Origin: an uncultured Collinsella sp.
GTDB lineage: Bacteria > Actinomycetota > Coriobacteriia > Coriobacteriales > Coriobacteriaceae
Reading direction: 5' to 3'
Length of the DNA stretch: 8,337 nt
NCBI GenBank assembly: GCA_902491415.1
Contig: CABUHP010000061.1
Coordinates: 1 to 8,337, forward strand
The notes below the pieces were generated by a model that saw only the letters and a list, made by a program, of their open reading frames with translations, was not told where the DNA came from and ran no database searches. A program made the translations under genes and the position numbers. Within the stretch, counting starts at the first letter, position 1, and each line of letters starts with the position of its first letter. Positions 1 to 6,334 of this stretch are shown here, piece after piece.

Positions 1-764
1 CATGCACCATTCTGATCGTCGTCTCGCTGGGTTTCGTCCATCCTTCCACAAGCGGTGCCTGGTCCATCGACTGGATCATTCAGACCGTGACGGGGGAGAG
101 CGTCGTTTCCAAGGATGACAATGGGTCTGGCTCGTCTACCGCTTCGGGCGAGGCCAGTTCCAAGGATTCCAAATCTTCGGATGCTGCAAAAGATGAGTCC
201 AAGGGCTCGAACGACGCCAAGGATGATTCCGAGTCTTCGCACAAGGAATCGGACAAAAGCTCGGATAGCAAGAAGTCCGATAGTCAGGACAGCAAGAGGT
301 CTGGCGATAAATCCGCTGCCCAAAATACGGGAGCCGGTGATACTTCCAATGCGTCTGGCGGTGCTTCTTCGGGCGGTGGCCAGTCGTCTGATGGAGCCTC
401 ATCCCCTAATGGTGGAAACGCCTCCTCGGGCAGCCAAAGCGGCTCACAGGAGTCCAACTACGTTACGGTGACGGTTTCGGTCACATCGAGCGCTGTGGGC
501 AATCCCGTGTCCTCTGGCGGCACCTTTACCTTTAACGAAGGCGCCACCGTTTACGATGCCCTGTGCGCGCTGGGCCTTTCTGTCAACGCACACGGCTCAT
601 CGTACGGCACGTATGTTTCTGCGATTGGTGGTTTGGCCGAGAAACAGTACGGCGGCACGAGCGGCTGGATGTACTCCGTCAACGGCACAACGCCCATGAC
701 GGCCTGCAGTAACTACGTTCTCTCCAATGGTGACAACGTCGTTTGGTATTACGTAACGGGCTAG
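1..764 (+). CDS. DUF4430-domain surface/secreted protein, 5'-truncated by window edge
   Basis: The reading frame is open from base 3, so the gene begins upstream; 253 residues are visible. The GTG at 87 is an in-frame internal codon, not a convincing start. Visible residues 2-12 are hydrophobic (TILIVVSLGFV) and look like the end of a membrane segment. Residues about 36-151 form a low-complexity linker, first Ser/Lys/Asp-rich, then Ser/Gly/Asn-rich, of the kind that spans a cell wall. Residues about 155-253 resemble DUF4430: a TVYDAL segment, GWMYSVNG, then a C-terminal YVLSNGDNVVWYYV. DUF4430 is a small beta-rich, ubiquitin-like-fold extracellular domain also related to part of transcobalamin-type proteins; ligand binding is possible but not shown here. 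The stop at 762-764 is followed by a strong terminator. The domain call is fairly sure; the function is unknown. Confidence 0.8.
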   Translation, partial: CTILIVVSLGFVHPSTSGAWSIDWIIQTVTGESVVSKDDNGSGSSTASGEASSKDSKSSDAAKDESKGSNDAKDDSESSHKESDKSSDSKKSDSQDSKRSGDKSAAQNTGAGDTSNASGGASSGGGQSSDGASSPNGGNASSGSQSGSQESNYVTVTVSVTSSAVGNPVSSGGTFTFNEGATVYDALCALGLSVNAHGSSYGTYVSAIGGLAEKQYGGTSGWMYSVNGTTPMTACSNYVLSNGDNVVWYYVTG

Positions 765-786
765 AGGCCTCGACATAGCGCGCCAG

Positions 787-824
787 ACGGGCGGTTCGGA
801 CCAACATCCGGACCGCCCGTTTTT
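787..824 (+). terminator. Intrinsic terminator of the DUF4430 gene
   Basis: Arms 787-800 (ACGGGCGGTTCGGA) and 807-820 (TCCGGACCGCCCGT) pair over 14 bp with one G-U wobble around a 6-nt loop, followed by a T tract at 820-824. It lies 22 bases after the stop. The opposite strand has no U tract, so it acts on the plus strand only. Confidence 0.9.
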
Positions 825-860
825 CATGCGAATGGGACTGGGTCGCCGGGTCTCTCGGCA

Positions 861-897
861 AACAAAAAACCGGTTGGAACGGGAATTCCAACCGGTT
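861..897 (-). terminator. Intrinsic terminator of the downstream GtrA gene
   Basis: A perfect 12-bp stem: AACCGGTTGGAA at 868-879 and its complement at 886-897, with a 6-nt loop. Read on the minus strand it is followed by a run of six U and then GUUUG (from A863-A869 on the plus strand). It lies 26 bases beyond the stop of the minus-strand GtrA gene ending at 924. Confidence 0.9.
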
Positions 898-923
898 ATA
901 CATTCAAGCAAATAGTGAATCGA

Positions 924-1331
924 CTACGACCGTGCGCCCTCGAGGAAGAAGCGGCGGCTGAAGTAGTTGTACCAGGTGACGAGGAACGTGGCGATGGCCT
1001 TCATGGCCTGGTAGCCGATGCTCAAAAACGTGACGCCCACAAACATGTACAGGTCGTTGAGGCCCAGGCCGATCACCGACAGGATGGTGAAGATCGTGAA
1101 CTCGCGCTTGCGGCTCATGCCTTCGCGGTGGTCGAACACGTACTTCATGCTGAGCCAGTAGTTGACCACGACGGACGTGATAAACGAAACCGTGGTGCTC
1201 ATCAAAAAGTCGAGGTGGAACAGCTCGACGAGCGCAATGAGCATGCCCCAGTCGATGCCAAAGGAGATAAGACCCACGACAGCAAACTTGAGGAACTGCT
1301 TGGTATGAGGTTGTGCCAGCGCCTTGCGCAC
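924..1331 (-). CDS. GtrA-family small membrane protein (copy 1)
   Basis: 135 residues, the usual GtrA length (about 120-150). Four hydrophobic segments are visible at about 13-37, 42-62, 79-101 and 104-124, with the family-like opening KQFLKFAVVGLISFGID (11-27) and a basic end RRFFLEG. GtrA-family proteins are four-helix inner-membrane proteins that assist transfer or flipping of polyprenyl-linked sugars during modification of surface glycans; the substrate here is unknown and no glycosyltransferase is adjacent. The start is GTG with only a weak GGATG upstream; no in-frame ATG exists before the TAA at 1374-1376, so GTG is preferred. About half of its residues match the GtrA copy at 1551-1946, best at SMKYVFDHREGMSRKREF (61-78). 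A strong terminator follows. Confidence 0.88.
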   Translation of the reverse strand: MRKALAQPHTKQFLKFAVVGLISFGIDWGMLIALVELFHLDFLMSTTVSFITSVVVNYWLSMKYVFDHREGMSRKREFTIFTILSVIGLGLNDLYMFVGVTFLSIGYQAMKAIATFLVTWYNYFSRRFFLEGARS

Positions 1332-1381
1332 GTAATCACATCCAATGCGTTGATGAATCGAGCAGAGGATACTTTAGAGCT

Positions 1382-1411
1382 TTTACAAGGGAAACGTAAG
1401 GTCTTTGCCAA
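1382..1411 (-). promoter_or_regulatory. Weak candidate promoter for GtrA copy 1
   Basis: On the minus strand TTGGCA (1406-1411) and TGTAAA (1382-1387) are 18 bp apart, giving a leader of roughly 40-45 nt. An alternative is TATAGT (1414-1419) with TTGAAA (1434-1439), but that spacing is only 14 bp. Neither is strong; transcription through from the upstream GtrA gene is also possible. Confidence 0.25.
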
Positions 1412-1428
1412 GAACTATATGAACTCGC

Positions 1429-1467
1429 CAAATTTTCAAGAGCTAATCCGCAAACGTTGAAAATTTG
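1429..1467. repeat. 11-bp perfect inverted repeat between the two GtrA genes
   Basis: Arms CAAATTTTCAA (1429-1439) and TTGAAAATTTG (1457-1467) with a 17-nt spacer. It sits in a pocket of about 40% GC (1353-1470) in an otherwise about 60% GC window, upstream of GtrA copy 1. It could be an operator with two half-sites or an RNA hairpin; there is no U tract on either side, so it is not a typical terminator. Confidence 0.6.
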
Positions 1468-1484
1468 CCCGTAAACGAGCGACA

Positions 1485-1524
1485 CCCACGGACGATACTG
1501 CGCTGAGTGCGCGTCGTCCGTGGG
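1485..1524 (-). terminator. Hairpin after GtrA copy 2, possible terminator or attenuator
   Basis: Arms CCCACGGACGA (1485-1495) and TCGTCCGTGGG (1514-1524) form an 11-bp perfect stem, with a further GCGC/GCGC pairing inside (1500-1503 with 1509-1512). It begins 26 bases after the stop of the GtrA gene ending at 1551. The minus-strand tail is not U-rich immediately after the stem, so it is either a weak terminator or an RNA-stabilising or processing hairpin. Confidence 0.45.
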
Positions 1525-1550
1525 CGCCGTAATGCTGCAGGGGTTTCGAG

Positions 1551-1946
1551 CTATTTTGTCTCGTCGCCCTCCAGGAAGATTTTTCGGGTCACAAAGTTGT
1601 AGACCATGACAAGCGCGGTGGCGCAGATCTTGGCGATATTGGCCTCGAGTCCCAGGCCGGCGTTGAGCGCCAGCACGATGCCGTCGTTGAGCACCAAACC
1701 GATCACGGACAGCACGACAAAGATGATGAACTCGCGGCGGCGGCTCATGCCTTCCTTGTGCGCAAACACGTACTTCATGCTTGCGAGGTAGTTAAAGATG
1801 AGCGAGATGATAAAGCCGCTGGTGTTGGCGATTAGGATGTTGAGGCCCAGACCGTAGTGGAGCAGATTCATAATGCCAAAGTCGATAACCGTGGCAATGA
1901 GACCGACGACGCCAAATTTCATGATCTGCGCAAGGAGCTTTTGCAT
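1551..1946 (-). CDS. GtrA-family small membrane protein (copy 2)
   Basis: 131 residues from the ATG at 1946. Four hydrophobic segments at about 9-30, 38-58, 73-97 and 101-121 match the GtrA family of polyprenyl-linked sugar translocation helpers in the membrane. The start was chosen because MQKLLAQIMKFGVVGLI places the first helix as is usual in the family and an AAGGCAGG lies 5 bases upstream; longer in-frame starts exist at ATG 1979 and TTG 2009 but have no good ribosome site. The core SMKYVFAHKEGMSRRREF (56-73) and LSVIGLVLND are shared with copy 1, and the DNA of this block is also alike, pointing to a tandem duplication. It follows fbp by 78 bases with no clear terminator between, so fbp read-through may express it. 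Confidence 0.87.
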   Translation of the reverse strand: MQKLLAQIMKFGVVGLIATVIDFGIMNLLHYGLGLNILIANTSGFIISLIFNYLASMKYVFAHKEGMSRRREFIIFVVLSVIGLVLNDGIVLALNAGLGLEANIAKICATALVMVYNFVTRKIFLEGDETK

Positions 1947-2024
1947 GGTACCTGCCTTAGGGTGGCGCGGGGACGCCATGGGGATGACAAACTCAGCAAG
2001 TTTAGCCAATCCCCGCGGGTGGGG

Positions 2025-3941
2025 CTAGACGCGCTCTTCGATAGCACCGTTTCTATATGCATCGAGCAGCTGGCGCAGGTCCTGGATCTGGCTGCGAATT
2101 TTGGCGCCAGTATCGGTGTCGCTCACCATGCGGCGACGATCCGCTTGGTCAAAACGGTTGGTCTCGCTTTCGATGTCCACGTTGCGCGTGAGTGCCTCGG
2201 CAACCGTCGTAAAGGCCCGGTGCGACTTGAGGCGGCAGCCGCGCGAGCTCGAGATGAGCGTATAGCCGGCGATACCCGTCTTGGGATGGTAAGCGCGGCA
2301 GAAGCCGCCATCGATGACCAGCAGCTTGCCGTTGGCGCGGATGGGCTGCTCGCCCTTGGTGGTTTTAACGGGCGTGTGGCCGTTGATGATGTGGCCGGTC
2401 GGCGAGCATGCCATGGGCGCGACGCCAAACTCGCGCATGATGTCATCGCAGACCGAGGGCGACTTGGTAAGCGTAAAGTACGGGTCCATCGGCTCGACCC
2501 AGGTGCTCTTATCGGCGATATAGGCGCGCTCAAAGGTACGCACCAGGCGTCCGCTGGCGGGTGAATTGAAGCCAATCCACAGGTACCACATCCAGTCGAG
2601 GGCATCGCGGTCGCCCACGCGCCACGCGCGGCGGGCGATGTGGTCGCAAAAATCGAGATAATCGCGGCCAGCGTGCCAGGTGCCCAGGCAGTTCATGCTG
2701 CTAAAGGTGCCGTCTTCGTTGAGCGGCACGCAGCCATGGAAGAGCAGGTTGCCGTTGGCGACCTTGTACATCGAGCCGTGGGTGTAGAGGAAATCGATAT
2801 GGCGATGCAGGTGATCGGCGGTGACAAACTCTGACACGAGCTTGTCGATGATGTGCTGCTCCTGGGGCGTGAGCGTATAGGGGTCCGCCGGGTCGACGGT
2901 GGGGAAGTCGTTGGTCGTGAGCGGCCACACACTGCCGTCGGCGAGCGTGACCGTGCCGGTGTCGTGGTCGATCTTGTCGAGTAACAGGCGGTCGGTCATA
3001 TCGAACTCGGGGTGGCGCTGGATAATCTGGCCCTCGAGCTTAAAGAGCAGCACGTTGATGGCCTTGATCAGCGGGGTGATGGACTCACCGGCGGTGTAGG
3101 TGGCATCGGCAAAGGCGACAAGCTCACGCAGCGAGATGCCGTAGTCGTTCTCCAGGATCTCGTAGTTGTCGTAGCGTAGGTTGTTGCGCAACACCGTGGC
3201 GATGCAGGCGGGCTCACCGGCCGCAGCGCCCATCCACAGCAGGTCGTGGTTGCCCCACTGGATGTCGAGTGAATGGTAGGTGAGCAGACGGTCCATAATC
3301 TTGGCCGCGCCGCCGCCGCGGTCGAAGATATCGCCCACCAGGTGCAGGTGGTCGACGGCCAGGCGCTTGATGAGCGAGGCGAGCGACTCGATAAAGTCGT
3401 CGGCGCTGGCGGTCTCCAGGATGGACTCCACGATGCGCTCGTGATAGCGCACGCGATAGTTGTTCTCGTCCGGGTGCGTGTGCAACAGCTCGTCGATGAT
3501 GTAGGCGTAGTCGCGCGGGATGGCCTTACGCACCTTGGAGCGCGTGTAGCGGCTTGAAAGTGAGCGAGCGACCATGATGAGCTGGTCAAGCATCGTCTTG
3601 TACCAGGTTGGCGAGTCCTCGCGCCGGCTGCGGACCAGGTCGATCTTCTCGCGCGGGTAGTAGATGAGCGTACACAGCTCGCCCTTTTCGTCAAAGGAGA
3701 GCGTGTCGCCAAAGATCTCGTCGACATGTTCGCGCACGACGCCCGAGCAGTTGTTGAGGATGTGCATAAAGGCTTCGTACTCACCATGCACGTCGCTCAT
3801 AAAATGCTCGGTGCCCTTGGGTAGGTTGACGATGGCCGAGAGGTTGATAATTTCGGTAAATGCGGATTGTTCGGTGGGGAACTGTCTCGACAGCAGGCGC
3901 AGATACTTGAAGTCTTGCGGGTTGCGATCGAATGCGACCAT
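2025..3941 (-). CDS. fbp: Fructose-1,6-bisphosphatase, class III (Firmicutes type)
   Basis: 638 residues, close to the roughly 640-670 of this family. It hydrolyses fructose 1,6-bisphosphate to fructose 6-phosphate and phosphate, the committed cytosolic step of gluconeogenesis. Calcineurin-like metal-binding motifs appear in order: SDVHGE (49-54), GDIFDRGG (203-210), GNHD (230-233), then HGCVPL (402-407) and NGHTP (520-524). The N-terminus FKYLRLLSRQFPTEQSAFTEIINLSAI is typical of the class. The ATG at 3941 is preferred over an in-frame codon at 3986 because GGAAGG lies 6 bases before it. The gene is intact, with all metal motifs present. It is divergent from the DegV gene across a motif-rich spacer and is followed by the GtrA genes. 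Class III enzymes replace the class I type in many Firmicutes and some Actinobacteria. Confidence 0.96.
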   Translation of the reverse strand: MVAFDRNPQDFKYLRLLSRQFPTEQSAFTEIINLSAIVNLPKGTEHFMSDVHGEYEAFMHILNNCSGVVREHVDEIFGDTLSFDEKGELCTLIYYPREKIDLVRSRREDSPTWYKTMLDQLIMVARSLSSRYTRSKVRKAIPRDYAYIIDELLHTHPDENNYRVRYHERIVESILETASADDFIESLASLIKRLAVDHLHLVGDIFDRGGGAAKIMDRLLTYHSLDIQWGNHDLLWMGAAAGEPACIATVLRNNLRYDNYEILENDYGISLRELVAFADATYTAGESITPLIKAINVLLFKLEGQIIQRHPEFDMTDRLLLDKIDHDTGTVTLADGSVWPLTTNDFPTVDPADPYTLTPQEQHIIDKLVSEFVTADHLHRHIDFLYTHGSMYKVANGNLLFHGCVPLNEDGTFSSMNCLGTWHAGRDYLDFCDHIARRAWRVGDRDALDWMWYLWIGFNSPASGRLVRTFERAYIADKSTWVEPMDPYFTLTKSPSVCDDIMREFGVAPMACSPTGHIINGHTPVKTTKGEQPIRANGKLLVIDGGFCRAYHPKTGIAGYTLISSSRGCRLKSHRAFTTVAEALTRNVDIESETNRFDQADRRRMVSDTDTGAKIRSQIQDLRQLLDAYRNGAIEERV

Positions 3942-3947
3942 GAAACA

Positions 3948-3953
3948 CCTTCC
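3948..3953 (-). promoter_or_regulatory. Ribosome binding site that decides the fbp start
   Basis: GGAAGG on the minus strand with a 6-nt spacer to the ATG at 3941. The longer frame opening at 3986 would place this site inside the coding region. Confidence 0.8.
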
Positions 3954-3960
3954 GATGGGG

Positions 3961-3997
3961 CTGGTAAAACTGATAAACAGCGTCAAACGTTTACCAG
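3961..3997. repeat. Inverted repeat upstream of fbp, candidate operator
   Basis: CTGGTAAA (3961-3968) and TTTACCAG (3990-3997) are perfect 8-bp inverted arms with a 21-nt spacer, just before the fbp ribosome site. The right arm overlaps AAACGTTT (3985-3992), a core like that of LacI-family operators, but only one half-site fits well. The regulator is unknown. Confidence 0.5.
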
Positions 3998-4224
3998 TAT
4001 GCGCCGCTTTTGTTTCGATTTTGCGCCAGCGGCTGAATTGTCGGCTGAACGGTTTGGTAAATCGATTTAGTGAAGGTAGATGTGTTGGTCGGGTGGAGAC
4101 GACAGAGGGTGTTTTCTCAGATATTTATGCGTCGGGTCGGTGGAGACGATGGTGGTAAAGATGTTCACTATTTTTGGTTCGATTTGGTAAATAGTGGACA
4201 TATGTACCGCATGTAGGCTCACTG

Positions 4225-4233
4225 TGCGATAAT
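4225..4233 (+). promoter_or_regulatory. Extended -10 promoter for the DegV-family gene
   Basis: TGC followed directly by GATAAT (4228-4233), five of six matches to TATAAT with the TGn extension. No -35 at 17 bp is evident, as is common with extended -10 sites. The predicted transcript begins near 4240, about 22 nt before the ATG and just ahead of the ribosome site. Confidence 0.6.
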
Positions 4234-4248
4234 TTGCGCAGCAATGAG

Positions 4249-4255
4249 TAAGGAG
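4249..4255 (+). promoter_or_regulatory. Ribosome binding site that decides the DegV-family start
   Basis: TAAGGAG with a 6-nt spacer to the ATG at 4262. It overlaps the codons after another in-frame ATG at 4244, which has no ribosome site of its own, so 4262 is chosen. Confidence 0.85.
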
Positions 4256-4261
4256 CCTCAT

Positions 4262-5152
4262 ATGAGTGATTTTGTCCTGACCTGTGAATCCGCCGCCGAT
4301 CGAACCCGTGAGTTCTTTGCGTCGCGCAATATCCCTGTCGTGTGTTTTCATTACGAGATCGACGATGTTGTCTATACGGACGATCTGTATCAGTCGATTA
4401 CGCCGGACGAGTTTTTTGCCCAGATTGCCGCGGGCGCCATGCCCAAGACGTCTCAGGTGAGCGTGGGTGAGTACGAGGAGTTTTGGGAGCCGTTTGTTGC
4501 CGAGGGTAAAGACGTGCTGCACCTGACGTTGTCGTCGGGTATTTCGGGCACGTATGGATCGGCCTGCGTCGCGGCGCAGATGCTTGCGGATCGCTATCCC
4601 GAGGGCGGCAAGGTGCGCGTCATCGATTCGCTGGCGGCGTCTTCGGGCTTTGGCCTGTTGTTGGAATATGCCGCCGATGTGCGCGATAGTGGGGCTTCAC
4701 TCGACGAGACGGCTGCCTGGATCGAGGAGCACAAGCTCAACCTGCACCACTGGTTCTTCTCGACCGATCTGTCGAGCTACCTGCGCGGCGGTCGCATTTC
4801 GGCCGCGAGCGCGATCATCGGCACGGCGCTTAAGATTTGCCCGCTTATGACGGTCGATTGCGAAGGTAAGCTGTCGCCACGTGAGAAGATTCGCACTAAG
4901 AAGCGCGCGATTTCCGAGATGGCTAAGACCATGATGGCACACGTACAGGACGGTGCAGATTATTCGGGTAAGTGCATCATGTCGCAGTCGGCGTGCCGCG
5001 AGGATGCCGAGGCGGTCGCGGCGCTGATTGAGGAACAGGTTCCGCAGCTTAAAGGCAAGATTGAGATCAATGACATCGGTACTCTGATTGGCTCGCATAC
5101 CGGACCTGGTACGGTGGCGCTCTTCTTTATGGGCGACAAGCGCGTGGATTAA
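4262..5152 (+). CDS. DegV-family fatty-acid-binding protein
   Basis: 296 residues, about the usual DegV length (280-300). DegV/FakB proteins are cytosolic and hold a fatty acid; in Firmicutes, FakB presents it to the kinase FakA for phosphorylation before phospholipid synthesis. Visible features: TSQ (63-65) with the following VSVGEYEE, LSSGISGTY (90-98), LRGGRIS (174-180) and the C-terminal GSHTGPGTVALFF (277-289), all typical. The first motif reads LTCES (6-10), whereas TDST is common, so the N-terminal strand is slightly unusual. The start follows the ribosome site at 4249-4255. No fakA-like gene is in the window, so a FakB role is inferred from family only. It is transcribed alone from its own promoter to the terminator at 5194-5221. 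Confidence 0.93.
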   Translation: MSDFVLTCESAADRTREFFASRNIPVVCFHYEIDDVVYTDDLYQSITPDEFFAQIAAGAMPKTSQVSVGEYEEFWEPFVAEGKDVLHLTLSSGISGTYGSACVAAQMLADRYPEGGKVRVIDSLAASSGFGLLLEYAADVRDSGASLDETAAWIEEHKLNLHHWFFSTDLSSYLRGGRISAASAIIGTALKICPLMTVDCEGKLSPREKIRTKKRAISEMAKTMMAHVQDGADYSGKCIMSQSACREDAEAVAALIEEQVPQLKGKIEINDIGTLIGSHTGPGTVALFFMGDKRVD

Positions 5153-5193
5153 TTTGCCCCATCACGTCGCTGCATGATTGCTCAAACGAAAAC

Positions 5194-5221
5194 GGCCCGC
5201 CTCACGTTTGTGGGGCGGGCC
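5194..5221. terminator. Bidirectional terminator between convergent genes
   Basis: Arms GGCCCGCCTCAC (5194-5205) and GTGGGGCGGGCC (5210-5221) pair over 12 bp with one wobble and a GTTT loop. The plus-strand tail is TTGCTGTT; the minus-strand tail is GTTTTCGTTTG, which is more U-rich. It lies between the stops at 5152 and 5234 and can serve both genes. Confidence 0.88.
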
Positions 5222-5233
5222 TTGCTGTTACGA

Positions 5234-6325
5234 TTAGCGTTTCTTTCCGCGGAAGAAAAAGCCGTGCAGTGACGGCTTGAGGCCGCGGTTGGCGCGATGC
5301 TCCTCGACGCGCTCGTGGATCGAAGCGACGCGCTCGATGACTTCGTCGGGAATCGGCACATCGGGATTCATGTTCTCGACTTGGCTGACCTCGGCGGCGG
5401 CGACCTGGTCGATAATGGGCACGTCGTCGCGCGAGATGACAGGTGTGGCGTCTTCCTTCATCTTGCGATAACGCTGCATCATGTCGGTCTGTAGCTGCTG
5501 GGCCGAAGGCGGTGTCCAGATGATGGCGTTGGCGCCGGCGGCGATGGTCTCGCGAATGCTCTCGGGCGTCTTGCCGCCCGGCGCGATAAGCGGCAGGTTG
5601 GGATAGTGCTCGCGCAGCTCGCGTAGGACCTGGGGCGTGTTCTTGCCGGCGGCGATGTTGAGAATCTTGGCTCCAGCGCGCACCTTGGCGTGGGCATCGT
5701 CGTCGCAGCGAACGACCGTGGCGATGACGGGGATGTCGGCGATGTTGGTGATGTGCTCGACCATCTCGGCAGTAGCGGGGGAGTTGACCACGCAGCCCGC
5801 CGCGCCCTGCATCTCGGAGACGGCTGCCATCTGCACGGAGCGATTACCGGTCGTAGTTCCGCCACCCACGCCTACAAAGACCGGGCACTCGGCGACGGTC
5901 AGCAGCGCTTGCGTAATGGCGGGCTGCGGCGTGAAAGGGTAGACCGCAAAGACGGCGTCGGCGTTGGAGTTGCGGATAACCGCGACATCGGTGGTGTAAA
6001 TGAGCGACTTGATGCGTCGGCCAAAGAGCGTGAAGCCGCTGGCCTCCTCGATCTCGTCGGGCATGCGAAGGGCAGCCTTGCGCAGACGTCCGTCGATGGG
6101 CAGGGGCTCCATAGGGAGCAGGCCGTTGGGCGTGACGGCTATTTGGGGCTCGGTGAACTCGTCTGCAAGCTCGACCTCGGAAAAATCGACCGAGGCGACG
6201 ATGTCCTCGTGCACCTCGGCGGGCACATCGATGGGAGCTTGGTCGTTTGCCGCCGCAGGCGTGTCGAAGGAGCTGGTGCCGACGAAGGCGTCGACGCGCT
6301 CATTTAGATCGTTGAGGGTATCCAT
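5234..6325 (-). CDS. TIM-barrel protein of unknown reaction (aldolase/'hydrolase'-like)
   Basis: 363 residues. The central part, about 99-290, resembles a clostridial family often labelled only 'hydrolase', with a beta/alpha-barrel pattern like the KDPG-aldolase or phosphate-binding barrels: KSLIYTTDVAVIRN (106-119), VYPFTPQPAITQA (128-140), GVGGGTTTGNR (152-162), AAGKNTPQ (225-232) and IAPGGKTPESIRET (247-260), the last like a phosphate-binding Gly loop. This assignment is from memory of the family; substrate and reaction are not known. Residues 1-98 are an acidic extension with Asp/Glu/Pro-rich stretches, and 291-363 a tail ending in the basic FFFRGKKR. The ATG at 6325 has no ribosome site; internal ATGs at residues 72 and 88 are alternatives. 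It ends at the shared terminator. Confidence 0.75.
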   Translation of the reverse strand: MDTLNDLNERVDAFVGTSSFDTPAAANDQAPIDVPAEVHEDIVASVDFSEVELADEFTEPQIAVTPNGLLPMEPLPIDGRLRKAALRMPDEIEEASGFTLFGRRIKSLIYTTDVAVIRNSNADAVFAVYPFTPQPAITQALLTVAECPVFVGVGGGTTTGNRSVQMAAVSEMQGAAGCVVNSPATAEMVEHITNIADIPVIATVVRCDDDAHAKVRAGAKILNIAAGKNTPQVLRELREHYPNLPLIAPGGKTPESIRETIAAGANAIIWTPPSAQQLQTDMMQRYRKMKEDATPVISRDDVPIIDQVAAAEVSQVENMNPDVPIPDEVIERVASIHERVEEHRANRGLKPSLHGFFFRGKKR

Positions 6326-6334
6326 GGAGGCTCG

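Larger units (their letters stand above)
3942..4261. promoter_or_regulatory. Divergent control region between fbp and the DegV-family gene
   Basis: 320 bases without a convincing gene. It holds five copies of TGGTAAA: plus strand at 3962-3968, 4055-4061, 4153-4159 and 4185-4191, and minus strand at 3990-3996. Two of them are in identical 10-mers, TTTGGTAAAT (4053-4062 and 4183-4192). An 11-bp direct repeat GGTGGAGACGA occurs at 4092-4102 and 4139-4149. No clear fbp -10/-35 pair was found; CATACT on the minus strand (3996-4001) is a weak -10 candidate. The minus-strand frame running from 4522 to 4067 was judged non-coding because it overlaps the DegV gene. Confidence 0.55.

Noticed and set aside
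87..89. GTG as the start of the DUF4430 protein
   Set aside because: The same frame is open to the window edge with a hydrophobic segment upstream, and no ribosome site precedes 87.
915..1460. Plus-strand 181-residue frame
   Set aside because: It runs mostly antisense through GtrA copy 1, with His/Asp/Val-rich shadow composition; only its last 35 codons lie outside that gene and are reported separately.
2011..2024. CCCC/GGGG hairpin between fbp and GtrA copy 2 as terminator
   Set aside because: Four base pairs and no U tract; too weak to support.
3942..3986. Longer fbp start at 3986
   Set aside because: A strong ribosome site fits the ATG at 3941 and the extra 15 residues do not look like the family N-terminus.
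4198..4205. ACATATGT palindrome as an operator
   Set aside because: Short, common AT-type palindrome with no second copy in the window.
4067..4522. Minus-strand 151-residue frame in the fbp/DegV spacer
   Set aside because: More than half overlaps the well-supported DegV gene, and it resembles no known family.
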